A stretch of 64,000 bases of DNA from assembly GCF_018129025.1 (NCBI RefSeq), contig NZ_JAAEDI010000016.1:62001-126000 (forward strand). Reading direction: 5' to 3'. Positions 26,841 to 35,718 of this stretch are shown here, piece by piece (position 1 is the stretch's first letter; every line of letters starts with the position of its first letter). Made by a program: the position numbers and the translations under genes. A model generated the notes under the pieces. The model made no database searches. It was not told the origin of the DNA and saw only the letters and a list, made by a program, of their open reading frames with translations. The DNA is from Neoroseomonas terrae. GTDB taxonomy: Bacteria; Pseudomonadota; Alphaproteobacteria; Acetobacterales; Acetobacteraceae.

Positions 26841-27377
26841 GTGCGTGGCATCGCCGGCGCGCTGATGCTGGCGCGGGCAAGGCCCGAGGGCATAAACGCG
26901 TTCAGATCCACCATGCAGGACGCCCGTGCGTCCTTCATCGCCGCGGCGCTCTGCCTGCCGATCTTCCTCTTGCTGCGCGCCGGCGCCGGGTCGGCGGCCG
27001 ACCCGGGGCGTGCGCTGGCCGCGGATCTGATCGCCTTCGTCTGTTCCTGGGCAGGTTTCGCCCTCGCTTCCATCCCGATCGCCGAGGCGATGGGGCGGCG
27101 GGCGCTCTGGCCGCGCTTCATCGCGGCGTGGAACTGGGTGAACCTGGTCCAGTATTCGGTGATGGCGTTGCTGTCGCTGCCCGACCTGCTGGGGCTGACG
27201 GGGATCATCGCCGGCGCGATGGCGCTGTCGGGCCTCGGCTACGCGCTGTGGCTGCAATGGTTCACGACGCGGGTCGCGCTGGGGCTGCCAGGGCCCAAGG
27301 CGGTGGCGTTCGTCGCGCTGGACCTGGGGCTGTCGGTGTTCCTGTCGGGGCTGGCGGCGACGATGGCGGCGGGGTGA
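26841..27377 (+). CDS. Uncharacterised membrane protein
   Basis: This 178-residue protein has four to five hydrophobic segments (AALCLPIFLLLRAGAGSAA near residue 35, then near 62-80, 98-118, 120-140 and 150-175) and no recognised family. The start is uncertain: GTG at 26841 gives this length, and ATG at 26865 or a later one are options. It starts 29 bp after dapE on the same strand and may be co-transcribed, though a lysine-pathway role is not implied. A two-hairpin element follows. Confidence 0.6.
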   Translation: MRGIAGALMLARARPEGINAFRSTMQDARASFIAAALCLPIFLLLRAGAGSAADPGRALAADLIAFVCSWAGFALASIPIAEAMGRRALWPRFIAAWNWVNLVQYSVMALLSLPDLLGLTGIIAGAMALSGLGYALWLQWFTTRVALGLPGPKAVAFVALDLGLSVFLSGLAATMAAG

Positions 27378-27393
27378 GTCGGGTTGGCGGTTC

Positions 27394-27460
27394 CCGGAGA
27401 AGGGCTTTGCCCCTCTCCGGACCTCTCCCCACCAAAGGCCGAAAGGCCTTTGGAAACCTC
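27394..27460 (+). repeat. Two-hairpin 3'-end element
   Basis: Hairpin 1 CCGGAGA...TCTCCGG (27394-27420), linker ACCTCTCCCCA, hairpin 2 CCAAAGGCC-GAAA-GGCCTTTGG (27432-27453). Begins 16 bp after the membrane-protein stop. It is the left half of an inverted pair with the copy at 27684. Confidence 0.7.
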
Positions 27461-27683
27461 GACCTGGCGCCGGGCGAGGTTGGCGCTTCCGCAGGCGCCG
27501 GGCAGGGTGCCTGGGATGCCTTCAGGCACCGGGCATCATGCATGCTGCCAGTTTCCGTTGAGGCAACGCAGCCCGGCACCGCCGGAACGTGCGGACCTTC
27601 GTCTTGAGATAGGTCGGCGCCTTCACTCACCCGCGCCGCGAAGCCGGACCATACCTGGCACTGCCCATGTGCAATGGCGGCTT

Positions 27684-27747
27684 GAGGTTTCCAAAGGCCT
27701 TTCGGCCTTTGGCGGGGAGGGTTCGGGAGGGGCGGCGCCCCTCCCGA
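27684..27747 (-). repeat. Two-hairpin 3'-end element after truA
   Basis: On the minus strand: hairpin 1 TCGGGAGGGGC/GCCCCTCCCGA (27723-27747), linker ACCCTCCCCG, hairpin 2 CCAAAGGCC/GGCCTTTGG (27691-27712). It begins 32 bp after the truA stop. Confidence 0.7.
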
Positions 27748-27778
27748 TCCACTTGAGCGCCCAAGACTTCCCCGCCTC

Positions 27779-28540
27779 TCACGCCCACTCGATGGCATCG
27801 GCATACCGCACGCCCGTCAGCACCAGCCCCTCGGGCGGCGCTGTCTGGCCCGCCCGGGTCCGGTCCTGCTCGTCCAGAACGCTGCGCGGCCAGGATACGG
27901 GGCGCTTGCCGATGCCGACCTCGACCAGCGTGCCGACCAAGTTGCGGACCTGGTGGTGCAGGAAGGATCGGGCCTCGGCGGTGATCACCACCTCATCGCC
28001 CAGCCGGGTGACGTCCAGTCGGTCGAGTGTGCGGAGCGGCGACTTCGCCTGGCAGGCGGCGGCGCGGTAGGCGGAGAAGTCGTGCTGGCCGAGGAGGCCC
28101 TGCGCCGCCGCATGCATCGCCGCGGCGTCCAGCCGGCGCTGGACATGCCAGACGCGGCCGAGATCGAGCGCCGGGCGCGCGCGGCGGTTCAGGATGCGGA
28201 AGCGATAGGCGCGGCCCGTGGCGGAGAAGCGGGCTGACCAGTCTTCGGGCATGACAGCCGCGCCGAGCACGGCGACGGGATGGGGGCGGGTGTGGAAGTT
28301 CAGCGCCTCCCGCACCCGTTCCGGCGTCAGGGTGGCGGAAAGGGCGACCTGCGCCACCTGGCCTTCGGCATGCACGCCGGCATCGGTGCGGCCGGCGGCG
28401 GTGACGACGGGGGTCTCGCCGCCGTTCAGATGCGCGGCGGCCTCCTCCAGCACCTGCTGTACGGACGGGCCGGTGTCCTGGCGTTGCCAGCCGACGAAGG
28501 GCGTGCCGTCGTATTCCAGGAGCAGGGCGTAGGACGGCAT
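27779..28540 (-). CDS. truA: tRNA pseudouridine(38-40) synthase
   Basis: This 253-residue enzyme isomerises uridines 38-40 in the tRNA anticodon arm. Motifs are LLLEYDGTPFVGWQRQD near residues 6-22, the catalytic-aspartate segment AAGRTDAGVHAEGQVA near 50-65, NRRARPALDLGRVWHV near 117, and SFLHHQVRNLVGTLVEVG near 195. The start codon overlaps the fmt stop by one base (TGATG), so def, fmt and truA form one transcript. Longer frames upstream are only the fmt region in another frame. Confidence 0.95.
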   Translation of the reverse strand: MPSYALLLEYDGTPFVGWQRQDTGPSVQQVLEEAAAHLNGGETPVVTAAGRTDAGVHAEGQVAQVALSATLTPERVREALNFHTRPHPVAVLGAAVMPEDWSARFSATGRAYRFRILNRRARPALDLGRVWHVQRRLDAAAMHAAAQGLLGQHDFSAYRAAACQAKSPLRTLDRLDVTRLGDEVVITAEARSFLHHQVRNLVGTLVEVGIGKRPVSWPRSVLDEQDRTRAGQTAPPEGLVLTGVRYADAIEWA

Positions 28541-29445
28541 CAGTCGAGCGCGGCGCCGCGCGGCATCGCGAAGCCACGCAGGAAGGCGTCGGCATCCATC
28601 GCGGCCCGGCCGGGGCGTTGCAGGCGGAGCAGGCGCAGCGCGCCGCTGCCCGTTGCCACCAGTGCGGTATCGTCCAGCAAGGTGCCGGGCGTGCCGCTGC
28701 CGGGTTCGATGCGGGCGGCGAGGATGCGGATCTGCTCGCCGGAATGGACGAAGAAGGTGCCCGGCCACGGGTTCAGTGCGCGGACGCGCCGTTCCAGTGC
28801 GGCAGCGTCGAGCGACCAGTCGAGCCGCCCGTCCTCCTTGGTCAGTTTTGCGGCGTAGGTGACGCCGGCCTCGGGCTGCGGGGTGGCGGGCGGGTCCTCG
28901 GCCAGGGCGCGGAGGATGAGGCGGGCGCCGATCTCCGACAGTGCGTCGTGCAGGACCTGGACCGTGGTGTCCGGGCCAATGGGTGTCGCTTCCTTCAGCA
29001 GCATGGGACCGGTGTCGAGGCCTTCCTCCATGCGCATGATGGTCACGCCGCTTTCGGCATCCCCGGCCAGGATGGCGGCGTGGATTGGCGCAGCACCCCG
29101 CCAGCGCGGCAGCAGGGAGGCGTGGATATTGAGGCAGCCGCGCTTCGGCGCGTCGAGCATCGGCTTTGGCAGGATCAGCCCATAGGCGGCGACGACCGCG
29201 GCATCGAGGTTCAGCGCGGCGAAGGCATCGTGCTGTGTGATATCGCGCTTCACGCGCGCCGGGGTGCGGACCTCGAGACCGAGGTCGAGCGCCGCGCGAT
29301 GCACGGGGCAGGGCGTTTCCCGATGCCCACGGCCGGCGGGTCGCGGCGGCTGCGTGTAGACCGCGGCGATCTCGTGCCCTGCATCGTGCAGGGCGCGCAG
29401 TGCCGGCACGGCGAAATCCGGGCTGCCCATGAAGGCGATGCGCAT
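28540..29445 (-). CDS. fmt: Methionyl-tRNA formyltransferase
   Basis: This 301-residue enzyme formylates initiator Met-tRNA using 10-formyl-tetrahydrofolate. Visible motifs are [20 protein letters not shown] at the N-terminus, the catalytic [19 protein letters not shown] near residues 107-125 (Asn-His pair in LNIHASLLP), and [17 protein letters not shown] near 133, followed by the C-terminal OB-type domain. It lies between def (upstream) and truA (downstream). Confidence 0.95.
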   Translation of the reverse strand: MRIAFMGSPDFAVPALRALHDAGHEIAAVYTQPPRPAGRGHRETPCPVHRAALDLGLEVRTPARVKRDITQHDAFAALNLDAAVVAAYGLILPKPMLDAPKRGCLNIHASLLPRWRGAAPIHAAILAGDAESGVTIMRMEEGLDTGPMLLKEATPIGPDTTVQVLHDALSEIGARLILRALAEDPPATPQPEAGVTYAAKLTKEDGRLDWSLDAAALERRVRALNPWPGTFFVHSGEQIRILAARIEPGSGTPGTLLDDTALVATGSGALRLLRLQRPGRAAMDADAFLRGFAMPRGAALD

Positions 29446-29471
29446 GGGCGGGTCACTCCCGAGACGTATTG

Positions 29472-29533
29472 GTTTCCGACGGCCCCGTGGCCTTTGGTGG
29501 GGTCAGGTCCGGAGAGAGGCGAGGCCCCTCGGG
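29472..29533 (-). repeat. Degenerate 3'-end element after def
   Basis: On the minus strand the order hairpin 1 (partly broken GAGGGGCC/GGCC region), CGGACCTGACCCCACC, then CCAAAGGCC...GGCC is still recognisable immediately after the def stop at 29536. The A-hairpin arm on one side has mutated. It lies inside the def-fmt gap, so if active as an end structure it would reduce fmt transcription. Confidence 0.5.
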
Positions 29534-29535
29534 TC

Positions 29536-30057
29536 CTACTCCCGTTCCTTCGACTTCAGATCCTTGGCGAGCTTCCGCAGCAGCATGTTCCGCTTCAGCG
29601 CGGAGAGGTAGTCCACGAACAGCACGCCGTTCAGATGGTCGATCTCATGCTGCAGGCAGGCGGCAAGCAGGCCGTCGCCTTCGATCTCGCGCTTGGCACC
29701 GGTCAGGTCCCGGTAGCGCACCTTCACCCGCGCCGGCCGCGTCACCTCGGCATACTGGCCGGGGAGGGAGAGGCAGCCTTCCTCGCGCGTCGCCTGCTCG
29801 CCGCTCTCGGCGATGATCTCCGGGTTCACCAGCACGATCGGGCTGCGCGTGTCGTCCCTCTGCAGGTCGATCACCACGAGGCGCCGCATCTCGCCCACCT
29901 GCGGCGCGGCGAGACCGATGCCGGGGGCGGCGTACATGGTCGCGAGCATCGTCTCGGACAGCGCGCGCACGTCATCGCCGGCGGCGACGGGTTTCGCCTT
30001 GGCGCGCAGGCGCGGGTCGGGGACGAGCAGGATCGGCAGGAGGGTGGCGTCGGTCAT
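29536..30057 (-). CDS. def: Peptide deformylase
   Basis: This 173-residue metalloenzyme removes N-formyl groups from new proteins. All three family motifs are intact: GIGLAAPQ near residues 44-51, EGCLSLPG near 88-95, and HEIDHLNGVLF near 130-140, supplying the Cys and two His metal ligands and catalytic Glu. It sits first in the def-fmt-truA unit, giving formylation and deformylation in one transcript. The ATG at 30057 follows a CAGGAGGG ribosome site; the open frame further upstream overlaps the Hsp20 promoter. Confidence 0.95.
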   Translation of the reverse strand: MTDATLLPILLVPDPRLRAKAKPVAAGDDVRALSETMLATMYAAPGIGLAAPQVGEMRRLVVIDLQRDDTRSPIVLVNPEIIAESGEQATREEGCLSLPGQYAEVTRPARVKVRYRDLTGAKREIEGDGLLAACLQHEIDHLNGVLFVDYLSALKRNMLLRKLAKDLKSKERE

Positions 30058-30188
30058 GGCGGGAACGGCGGCATGTAGCCCTCGACGTGCCCCCTTGCAA
30101 CTACCGGCCCGGCCGCCAAAATTGAGGCTCGGCGGGGTGCTTCGGGTCCCGCCGCCCGCTTCGCTCTCGGATGAGGAGGCCCGCATTC

Positions 30189-30644
30189 GTGTCTCGCCAA
30201 TCGCTGTTCGGCTCGCCCCTGTTTCTCGGCTTCGACCACCTCGAGCAGATGCTCGATCGGGTGGGCAAGAACGCCGATGGGTATCCGCCCTACAATATCG
30301 AGCAGATCAGCGTGGACCGCCTGCGGATCACACTGGCCGTCGCCGGCTTCGGCATGGACGACCTGCAGATCACGCAGGAGGACAATCAGCTCGTCATCCG
30401 CGGCCGTCAGAAGGACGACTCCGAAGGGCGCATCTTCCTGCATCGCGGCATTGCCGCGCGGCAGTTCCAGCGCGCCTTTGTCCTGGCGGAGGGCATGGAG
30501 GTCGAAGGTGCCTGGCTCGATAACGGGCTGCTGCACCTCGAGCTCAAGCGACCGCAGCCGGAGACGCGCGTGAAGACCATCCGGATCGGTGCCCGCGGCA
30601 ACGGCCCGACCGCACTCGTGGGAGCGCCCCCGGAGCCGGGCTGA
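30189..30644 (+). CDS. Hsp20-family small heat-shock protein
   Basis: This 151-residue alpha-crystallin-domain chaperone resembles IbpA. DHLEQMLDRVGKNADGYPPY lies near residues 15-34, NQLVIRGRQKD near 67-77, and AFVLAEGMEVEGAWLDNGLL near 97-116, followed by the LELKRP strand. The start is GTG at 30189, because GAGGAGG lies nine bases before it. An ATG at 30171 contains that ribosome site and is unlikely to be used. The DUF1150 gene follows after 83 bp, a pairing common in alphaproteobacteria. Confidence 0.9.
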   Translation: MSRQSLFGSPLFLGFDHLEQMLDRVGKNADGYPPYNIEQISVDRLRITLAVAGFGMDDLQITQEDNQLVIRGRQKDDSEGRIFLHRGIAARQFQRAFVLAEGMEVEGAWLDNGLLHLELKRPQPETRVKTIRIGARGNGPTALVGAPPEPG

Positions 30645-30727
30645 CCCACTTCCCAGCCGGGCCCATCCGGGCCGGCATCAAAGCGCCGTGCGGGCCCAGT
30701 GGGACGCAGCGGCAGGAGGACAGATCG

Positions 30728-30994
30728 ATGACCGACGACCATGACGACATCGATATCGTCGAGGACGGCGATGCGATGGTCCCGACCGCGGAGGAACTGC
30801 GGCGGCTCTCGCCGTTGGCCTGGGCGCGGTATGGTGTGCAGTCCATAGCCTATGCCCGTCCGGTGGTGGTGAACGGGCAGGCGGCCGTGGCGATCCATGC
30901 GGCCGACGGCACCCCGATCGGCGCGGCGCCGACCGTGGCGCTGGCGACTGCGGCGATCGTGCAGCATGGGATGGGCGCGGCGCTGGTGCATTGA
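30728..30994 (+). CDS. DUF1150 family protein
   Basis: This 88-residue small protein has an acidic N-terminus (MTDDHDDIDIVEDGD) and the family core SPLAWARYGVQSIAYARPVV near residues 28-47, then IHAADGTPIGAAPTVALATA. The family accompanies Hsp20 genes in many alphaproteobacteria; its function is unknown. GGAGGACAGATCG precedes the ATG. Likely in one transcript with the Hsp20. Confidence 0.85.
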   Translation: MTDDHDDIDIVEDGDAMVPTAEELRRLSPLAWARYGVQSIAYARPVVVNGQAAVAIHAADGTPIGAAPTVALATAAIVQHGMGAALVH

Positions 30995-31006
30995 CCGGCG
31001 CGGCGT

Positions 31007-31843
31007 CTACGCCGCGGGGTAGCCCAGCCTTTCGGCGACATCGCCGAACTTCTCGCGGAATCGCGCATGCAGGGCGGGTGTGAAGTGTTCCCGCCACTGC
31101 TGCGGCTGGCCGCTGCGGATATGGCTCGTGCGCCGGCGGCCGGAGAACAGGCTCTGCGCGTAGGCGATGGCAAGCGCAGGGCCCAGATGCTCGCCGCGGA
31201 TGCCGAGCCAGGCGAAGACGCGATGGAACTCGAATAGTTCCTCGTCAGTGACCAGATCCTCGAAGCGTGTCAGGCGGAATTCGGGGCGCAGCGATACGAA
31301 GCGCTGCATGCGTTCGATCGTGCGCCCGCCCATGTTGTCCATCTCGAAGGCGAAGCGAGCTTCGTCGGAAGGCAGCGAGTTCAGCTTCTCCTGATAGGTC
31401 ATGCCGTCATAGGCGGGTGAGGGCAGGTGTACCCAGGCGTCGTTCTGCCCCTTCTTGAGCCGGCTGTGATAGAACGCGCCGCTGATGATGACGTCGCGCG
31501 GGTCGCGGATGACGACGGTGCCGCGGAAATTGCCCTCGAGATGGCACGGGTCGAAGCGCGAAAGCGGGTCGAGGAACAGGTCCCACTCGTCGCGCGTCTT
31601 CTCGGTGCCGCGCATCCACATCCGATAGCCGAGCTCTTTGCAGATCCGCGAGAAGATGCCGATCATCAGCCAGGTGCCGGTCTTGTGGAAGGTGCCCACG
31701 ACCATCTTGGGGCGTTCGCCGGAAGCTTCCGGCGCAGGATTCGGCAGGTCTTCGGTCACGGACGGGACTGAGGCGGACGCGTGCACGAAATCATCCTTGG
31801 AGGCAGCGGAGTGCCTGACATTGGCAGCAGAAAGCCGCGTCAT
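31007..31843 (-). CDS. Sulfotransferase-family protein
   Basis: This 278-residue protein has both PAPS-binding signatures. The 5'-phosphosulfate loop is MVVGTFHKTGTWLMIGIFSR near residues 47-66 (KTGTW), and the 3'-phosphate site is VVIRDPRDVIISGAFYHS near 108-125. It should transfer sulfate from PAPS to a hydroxyl on a glycan, lipid or small molecule. The ATG at 31843 is preferred; a TTG nine codons earlier is possible. It is divergent from a GT61 glycosyltransferase 88 bp away, so the two may modify the same surface glycan (inference). Confidence 0.85.
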   Translation of the reverse strand: MTRLSAANVRHSAASKDDFVHASASVPSVTEDLPNPAPEASGERPKMVVGTFHKTGTWLMIGIFSRICKELGYRMWMRGTEKTRDEWDLFLDPLSRFDPCHLEGNFRGTVVIRDPRDVIISGAFYHSRLKKGQNDAWVHLPSPAYDGMTYQEKLNSLPSDEARFAFEMDNMGGRTIERMQRFVSLRPEFRLTRFEDLVTDEELFEFHRVFAWLGIRGEHLGPALAIAYAQSLFSGRRRTSHIRSGQPQQWREHFTPALHARFREKFGDVAERLGYPAA

Positions 31844-31931
31844 TAGGGTGACTGCCCCTGGCCCGGTCAAGCCCGCGGCGCGCCGCGGGCACGGCGATCA
31901 TGCGGCGCCGGGTACTGTTGAAGGAGCCCCT

Positions 31932-33473
31932 ATGGACGAGGCGGCGACAGCGCGTGGGGCCGCGCGCGCATCGGCGCATCCGCCTGCTGCGCGCGGCGCC
32001 GGGGTGGCCGAACTGGCCGCCGAGGCTGCGGCACTCATCGACACCGGCGACCATGCCGCCGCCTGCGCGTTGCTGCTCACCGCAACGGCGCGGCACGCCG
32101 CTCCGCCGCTGCTGCGTCGTCTGGTCGACGCGGCATTCCTGTCCAAGGACGGCGCTGCGCTCCGCCTCGCCGTGCTGCGAACGATCGAAGCGGAATTGCC
32201 GGGCCGCGCGCGCGCCGGCATCGCCTGGCAGTTCATGCGCGGGAACCGGCTGCGCGAGGCCTATGCCGTGCTCACCGCCGATCCCGCGATCCTGCAGGAC
32301 GTCTCCGCCCGGCGGCAGGTGATCGCGACATTGAACGGCATCGGCCGCAGCGCCGTGGCGCCCGAGGATCTTCGCTGGGCTTCTCGCGCGCTGGTTCGCC
32401 GCATTCTCAACGTGGATGAATCGGGCTGGTCGGACAGCCCCTTCCGCTTCGCGCCGGAGGAACCGGTCGTGGCGGCACCACCGCCGCCGCGCATCGGCCT
32501 CGACCCGTTGGCGCCGGCGGACGCGGCGGATGTCGTCAGACGCACGCTGCTGCAAGCGGAACGGCAGCATCAGCGGCTGCGCAACGCGCCCGACGTTCGC
32601 GTCTATACGGATGTCTTCGTGAATCGCGCCGGGCAAATCTGGCGCCGGGACGGGGTCGTGGTGCGCAGTACGGGAATCCCCCTGCTGGAGGATTCCGCGA
32701 TGGCCGCGTTGGATCGCGCGCCTGTCGTCAACGAAGGCGTGTTGGCTACGGGCGACACCGGCAACTTCAACCATTGGTTCGCCAACTGGCTGCCCGGCAT
32801 TGCGTGGCGCTTCGAGCCGGGCGTGCCGGACCTGCCTATCCTGCTGCGCGACGACGCGCCGAGATTTCAGGCGGCGAGCCTCCGCTTGCTGGGCGGTGCG
32901 GACGTGCCGATGGCGCCGGTCGGCGCGGCGGCTTTCGTGCGACGCCTGCATGTCTGCGACCGGGGTTCGGTGCGGATCGACCCGGGCGGCGCCGGGCGCC
33001 GCCTGATGGAGCGCCTGGCCGCGGCCGGAGATACGCCGGGTGGGCCGCCCACGGCGGATCGGCTGTTCATCTCGCGTCGCGATTCCAGGCGCCGCCGTCC
33101 GGACAATGAACCGGAGATCGAGGAGGCCTTTGTCCGGCAGGGATTCACGCCGGTGATGTTGTCCTCCCTGGATCTGGTCGACCAGATCCGGCTCGTGCGC
33201 CGCGCCTCGGTCATTGCGGGGTCGCACGGCGCCGGGCTGACGCTGCTGTTCGCTGCCCGGCCCGGCGCCGTCGCTTACGAGCTACTGCCCTTCATGCCCG
33301 CCACCCTGCCGGTGCGCATCTGTATGGCGCGCATGTCGCGAATGTTCGGCCATCCGCACCGCCTTTGGATCACGCCGTGCGACGAGCGGACCGAGACGTG
33401 GTCCGCCGACATCCCGGCGCTCGAGGCCGACTTGCGCGGCTTTCTCGCGGAAGCCGCGCCGTCAGGGGCCTAG
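31932..33473 (+). CDS. Glycosyltransferase family 61 protein
   Basis: In this 513-residue protein the N-terminal third is helical and alanine-rich, with no assigned domain. The C-terminal half matches GT61 (DUF563): TGDTGNFNHWFANWLPGIAW near residues 276-295, DRLFISRRDSRRRRPDNEPE near 376, and IRLVRRASVIAGSHGAGLTL near 420, followed by a PGAVAYELLPF stretch. Members transfer pentoses or GlcNAc to protein or glycan acceptors. AAGGAG precedes the ATG. Its mate across the divergent promoter is the sulfotransferase. Confidence 0.8.
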   Translation: MDEAATARGAARASAHPPAARGAGVAELAAEAAALIDTGDHAAACALLLTATARHAAPPLLRRLVDAAFLSKDGAALRLAVLRTIEAELPGRARAGIAWQFMRGNRLREAYAVLTADPAILQDVSARRQVIATLNGIGRSAVAPEDLRWASRALVRRILNVDESGWSDSPFRFAPEEPVVAAPPPPRIGLDPLAPADAADVVRRTLLQAERQHQRLRNAPDVRVYTDVFVNRAGQIWRRDGVVVRSTGIPLLEDSAMAALDRAPVVNEGVLATGDTGNFNHWFANWLPGIAWRFEPGVPDLPILLRDDAPRFQAASLRLLGGADVPMAPVGAAAFVRRLHVCDRGSVRIDPGGAGRRLMERLAAAGDTPGGPPTADRLFISRRDSRRRRPDNEPEIEEAFVRQGFTPVMLSSLDLVDQIRLVRRASVIAGSHGAGLTLLFAARPGAVAYELLPFMPATLPVRICMARMSRMFGHPHRLWITPCDERTETWSADIPALEADLRGFLAEAAPSGA

Positions 33474-33480
33474 CGAGCGG

Positions 33481-34071
33481 TCATACCCCGCCCGGATCGA
33501 TCCACCCGACATTCCCATCCCCGCGCCGGTACACGACGTTGAGCGCGCGGGTGGCCTTGTTGCGGAACATCAGCACCGGCACATGGCCGAGATCCATCCG
33601 CATCACCGCCTCGCCCACCGTCAGCAGGGCGATCTCGGCGGGGTGCTCGGCGACGATGGCGCCATGGTCGGCACCGTTCGCCATGGGGGCGGCTTCCTCG
33701 CCCTCCTCGTCCTCGATCGCCTGAAGGACGCGCTCGCGGCCTTCCGGCGCGTCGATGCGGTCGGGCGCGGAGGATCGCGCATGCTCGTTCACTCGGCGGC
33801 GATAGCGGCGCAGCCGCTTGGCGAGATGCTCGGAGGCCACCTCGAAGGCGCGATGAGCGTCAGGGCCCTCGCCCTCGGCGCGCATGGTCAGCCCTCGACC
33901 GGCCTTGAGATTGATGTCGCAGGCGAAAAGCGCGCGCGAGCGATGGAAGGTGACGTTCGCTTCCAGCGCATGGTCGAAATACTTGCGCGTGATGGCATCG
34001 AGGCCGTCGCGCACATGGACCTTCAGCGCCTCGCCGGTTTCGACCTGCTTGCCTGCGACAGTAACGTGCAT
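33481..34071 (-). CDS. hpf: Long-form ribosome hibernation-promoting factor
   Basis: This 196-residue protein has an N-terminal S30AE domain (MHVTVAGKQVETGEALKVHV, then ALFACDINLKAGRGLTMRAE near 50). An acidic linker near 110-135 leads to the C-terminal dimerisation domain (MRMDLGHVPVLMFRNKATRA, then VVYRRGDGNVGWIDPG). Long HPF dimerises 70S ribosomes into 100S particles in stationary phase. It follows rpoN, as in many proteobacteria, 99 bp downstream. The usual next gene ptsN is absent here; GT61 converges instead, with a 7-bp gap. Confidence 0.9.
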   Translation of the reverse strand: MHVTVAGKQVETGEALKVHVRDGLDAITRKYFDHALEANVTFHRSRALFACDINLKAGRGLTMRAEGEGPDAHRAFEVASEHLAKRLRRYRRRVNEHARSSAPDRIDAPEGRERVLQAIEDEEGEEAAPMANGADHGAIVAEHPAEIALLTVGEAVMRMDLGHVPVLMFRNKATRALNVVYRRGDGNVGWIDPGGV

Positions 34072-34170
34072 GGGGCCTTGCCCTCCTTCCTCTAGTGAAG
34101 GGGAGGGGCCGCCCCGTGGCGACCGATCGCCGGCCCACATCCTCAAGCGGGCCGCCCAGGCAAGGTCGGA

Positions 34171-35646
34171 TTAGGCCGGGACGGCCTTCTCCCTTTTGCG
34201 CTGCACCGAAGACGGTATCCGCAGCGCATCGCGGTATTTGGCCACGGTCCGGCGGGCAATGTCCACGCCTTCCGTACGCAGCCGCTCAACGATCGCGTCA
34301 TCGGACAGGATATCGGACGGCACCTCCGCCTCGACCATCGACTTGATGCGATGCCGGACCGCTTCCGCGCTCACCGCCTCGCCTCCCGCCGTGCCGGCGA
34401 TGGCGGTGGTGAAGAAGTATTTGAGCTCGAAGGTGCCGCGCGGGGTGGCGATCGCCTTGTTGGAGGTGACGCGGGACACGGTGCTTTCGTGCATGCCCAC
34501 TTCGTCGGCCACGTCGCGCAGGATCAGCGGGCGGAGATGGACGACGCCATGGCGGAAGAAGCCATCCTGGCGACGCACGATCTCGGCCGAGACACGCAGG
34601 ATGGTGTTGGCCCGCTGCTCCAGCGATTTCACGAGCCAGGATGCGACCTGGAAGCGCTCGGCGACCCAGGCCTTCTCGTCGCGCGACTTCGCACCGACCA
34701 CCGCGCGGGCGTGGAAGCCGCGATTGATCAGCACGCGCGGCAGCGTTTCCGGGTTCAGTTCGATGATCCAGTCATCGGCAGGGCCACGGCGCATCAGCAC
34801 GTCGGGCACCAGGGTCAACGCGGGTGGCGCATCGAAGCGCGCGCCCGGCTTGGGGTCGAGCCGCCGCAACTCGGCGACCATCTCGGCCATGTCCTCGGCA
34901 TCCACGCCGCAGACGCGCTGCAAGCCGCGCAGGTCGCGCCGCGCCAGCATGTCGAGATTGTCGAGCATCGCGCCCATCGCCGGATCGAACCGGTTTCGGT
35001 CCTGAAGCTGCACCATCAGGCATTCGCGCAGGTCGGCGCAGAACATCCCGACCGGGTCGAAGCGCTGCATGCGGTGGCGTACCGCCGTGACGGTCGCTTC
35101 CTGGCAGCCCAGGGCGGCCGCGATGACGGCATCCGGCACGTTCAGCCGCCCGGCGGGATCGACGAGGGCCAGCAGATTCGCCGCGATCACGCGGTCCTGG
35201 TGGGACGCGAAGGTCAGCCGGACCTGGTCGCCGATATGCTCGCGCAGCGTCCGGTCGGGCGCGGCCATCGCCTCGATGCCGGAGAGATCGTCGTCGAAAT
35301 CGGCGCTGCCGCCGCGACCGACCGGCGGCGTGCCGCCATCGTAGACGTTGTCCCATTCGGCATCGAGCGGCGCGGCGTTCTCGGCCGGCAGCGCGTCGGA
35401 GGAGGCGGCGGCCGCGGCATCCGGTACGTCGTTCACGACCGGCAGCGGGTCGGTGCTGCGGCCGGCATCCGGGCCGGGTGGCGCGCGCTCATCGCGTTCG
35501 AGCAGCGGATTGCGCTCCAGCTCCTCCTCGACGAAGGCGGTGACCTCGAGGTTGGAGGATTGCAGCAGCTTGATCGCCTGACGCAGCTGCGGCGTCATCA
35601 CGAGCTGCTGCGAATGGCGAAGGTCGAGCCGAGGGCCGAGCGACAT
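34171..35646 (-). CDS. rpoN: RNA polymerase sigma-54 factor
   Basis: This 491-residue sigma-54 has region I at the N-terminus (MSLGPRLDLRHSQQLVMTPQ), glutamine-rich and activator-responsive. An acidic, variable region II lies near residues 50-130, the core-binding domain follows, and the C-terminal DNA-binding part shows GMHESTVSRVTSNKAI near 395 and the RpoN box ARRTVAKYRDALRIPSS near the end. It directs transcription from -24/-12 promoters with enhancer-binding ATPases. A GTG immediately before the ATG is an alternative start. It follows lptB after 72 bp. Confidence 0.95.
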   Translation of the reverse strand: MSLGPRLDLRHSQQLVMTPQLRQAIKLLQSSNLEVTAFVEEELERNPLLERDERAPPGPDAGRSTDPLPVVNDVPDAAAAASSDALPAENAAPLDAEWDNVYDGGTPPVGRGGSADFDDDLSGIEAMAAPDRTLREHIGDQVRLTFASHQDRVIAANLLALVDPAGRLNVPDAVIAAALGCQEATVTAVRHRMQRFDPVGMFCADLRECLMVQLQDRNRFDPAMGAMLDNLDMLARRDLRGLQRVCGVDAEDMAEMVAELRRLDPKPGARFDAPPALTLVPDVLMRRGPADDWIIELNPETLPRVLINRGFHARAVVGAKSRDEKAWVAERFQVASWLVKSLEQRANTILRVSAEIVRRQDGFFRHGVVHLRPLILRDVADEVGMHESTVSRVTSNKAIATPRGTFELKYFFTTAIAGTAGGEAVSAEAVRHRIKSMVEAEVPSDILSDDAIVERLRTEGVDIARRTVAKYRDALRIPSSVQRKREKAVPA

Positions 35647-35718
35647 CACGCCGCACCCATCGCCGGGCGCCGCCCTGCCTCAACAGTCGGTGTGGCGGCT
35701 GCGCGCATCGCTGCCAGA

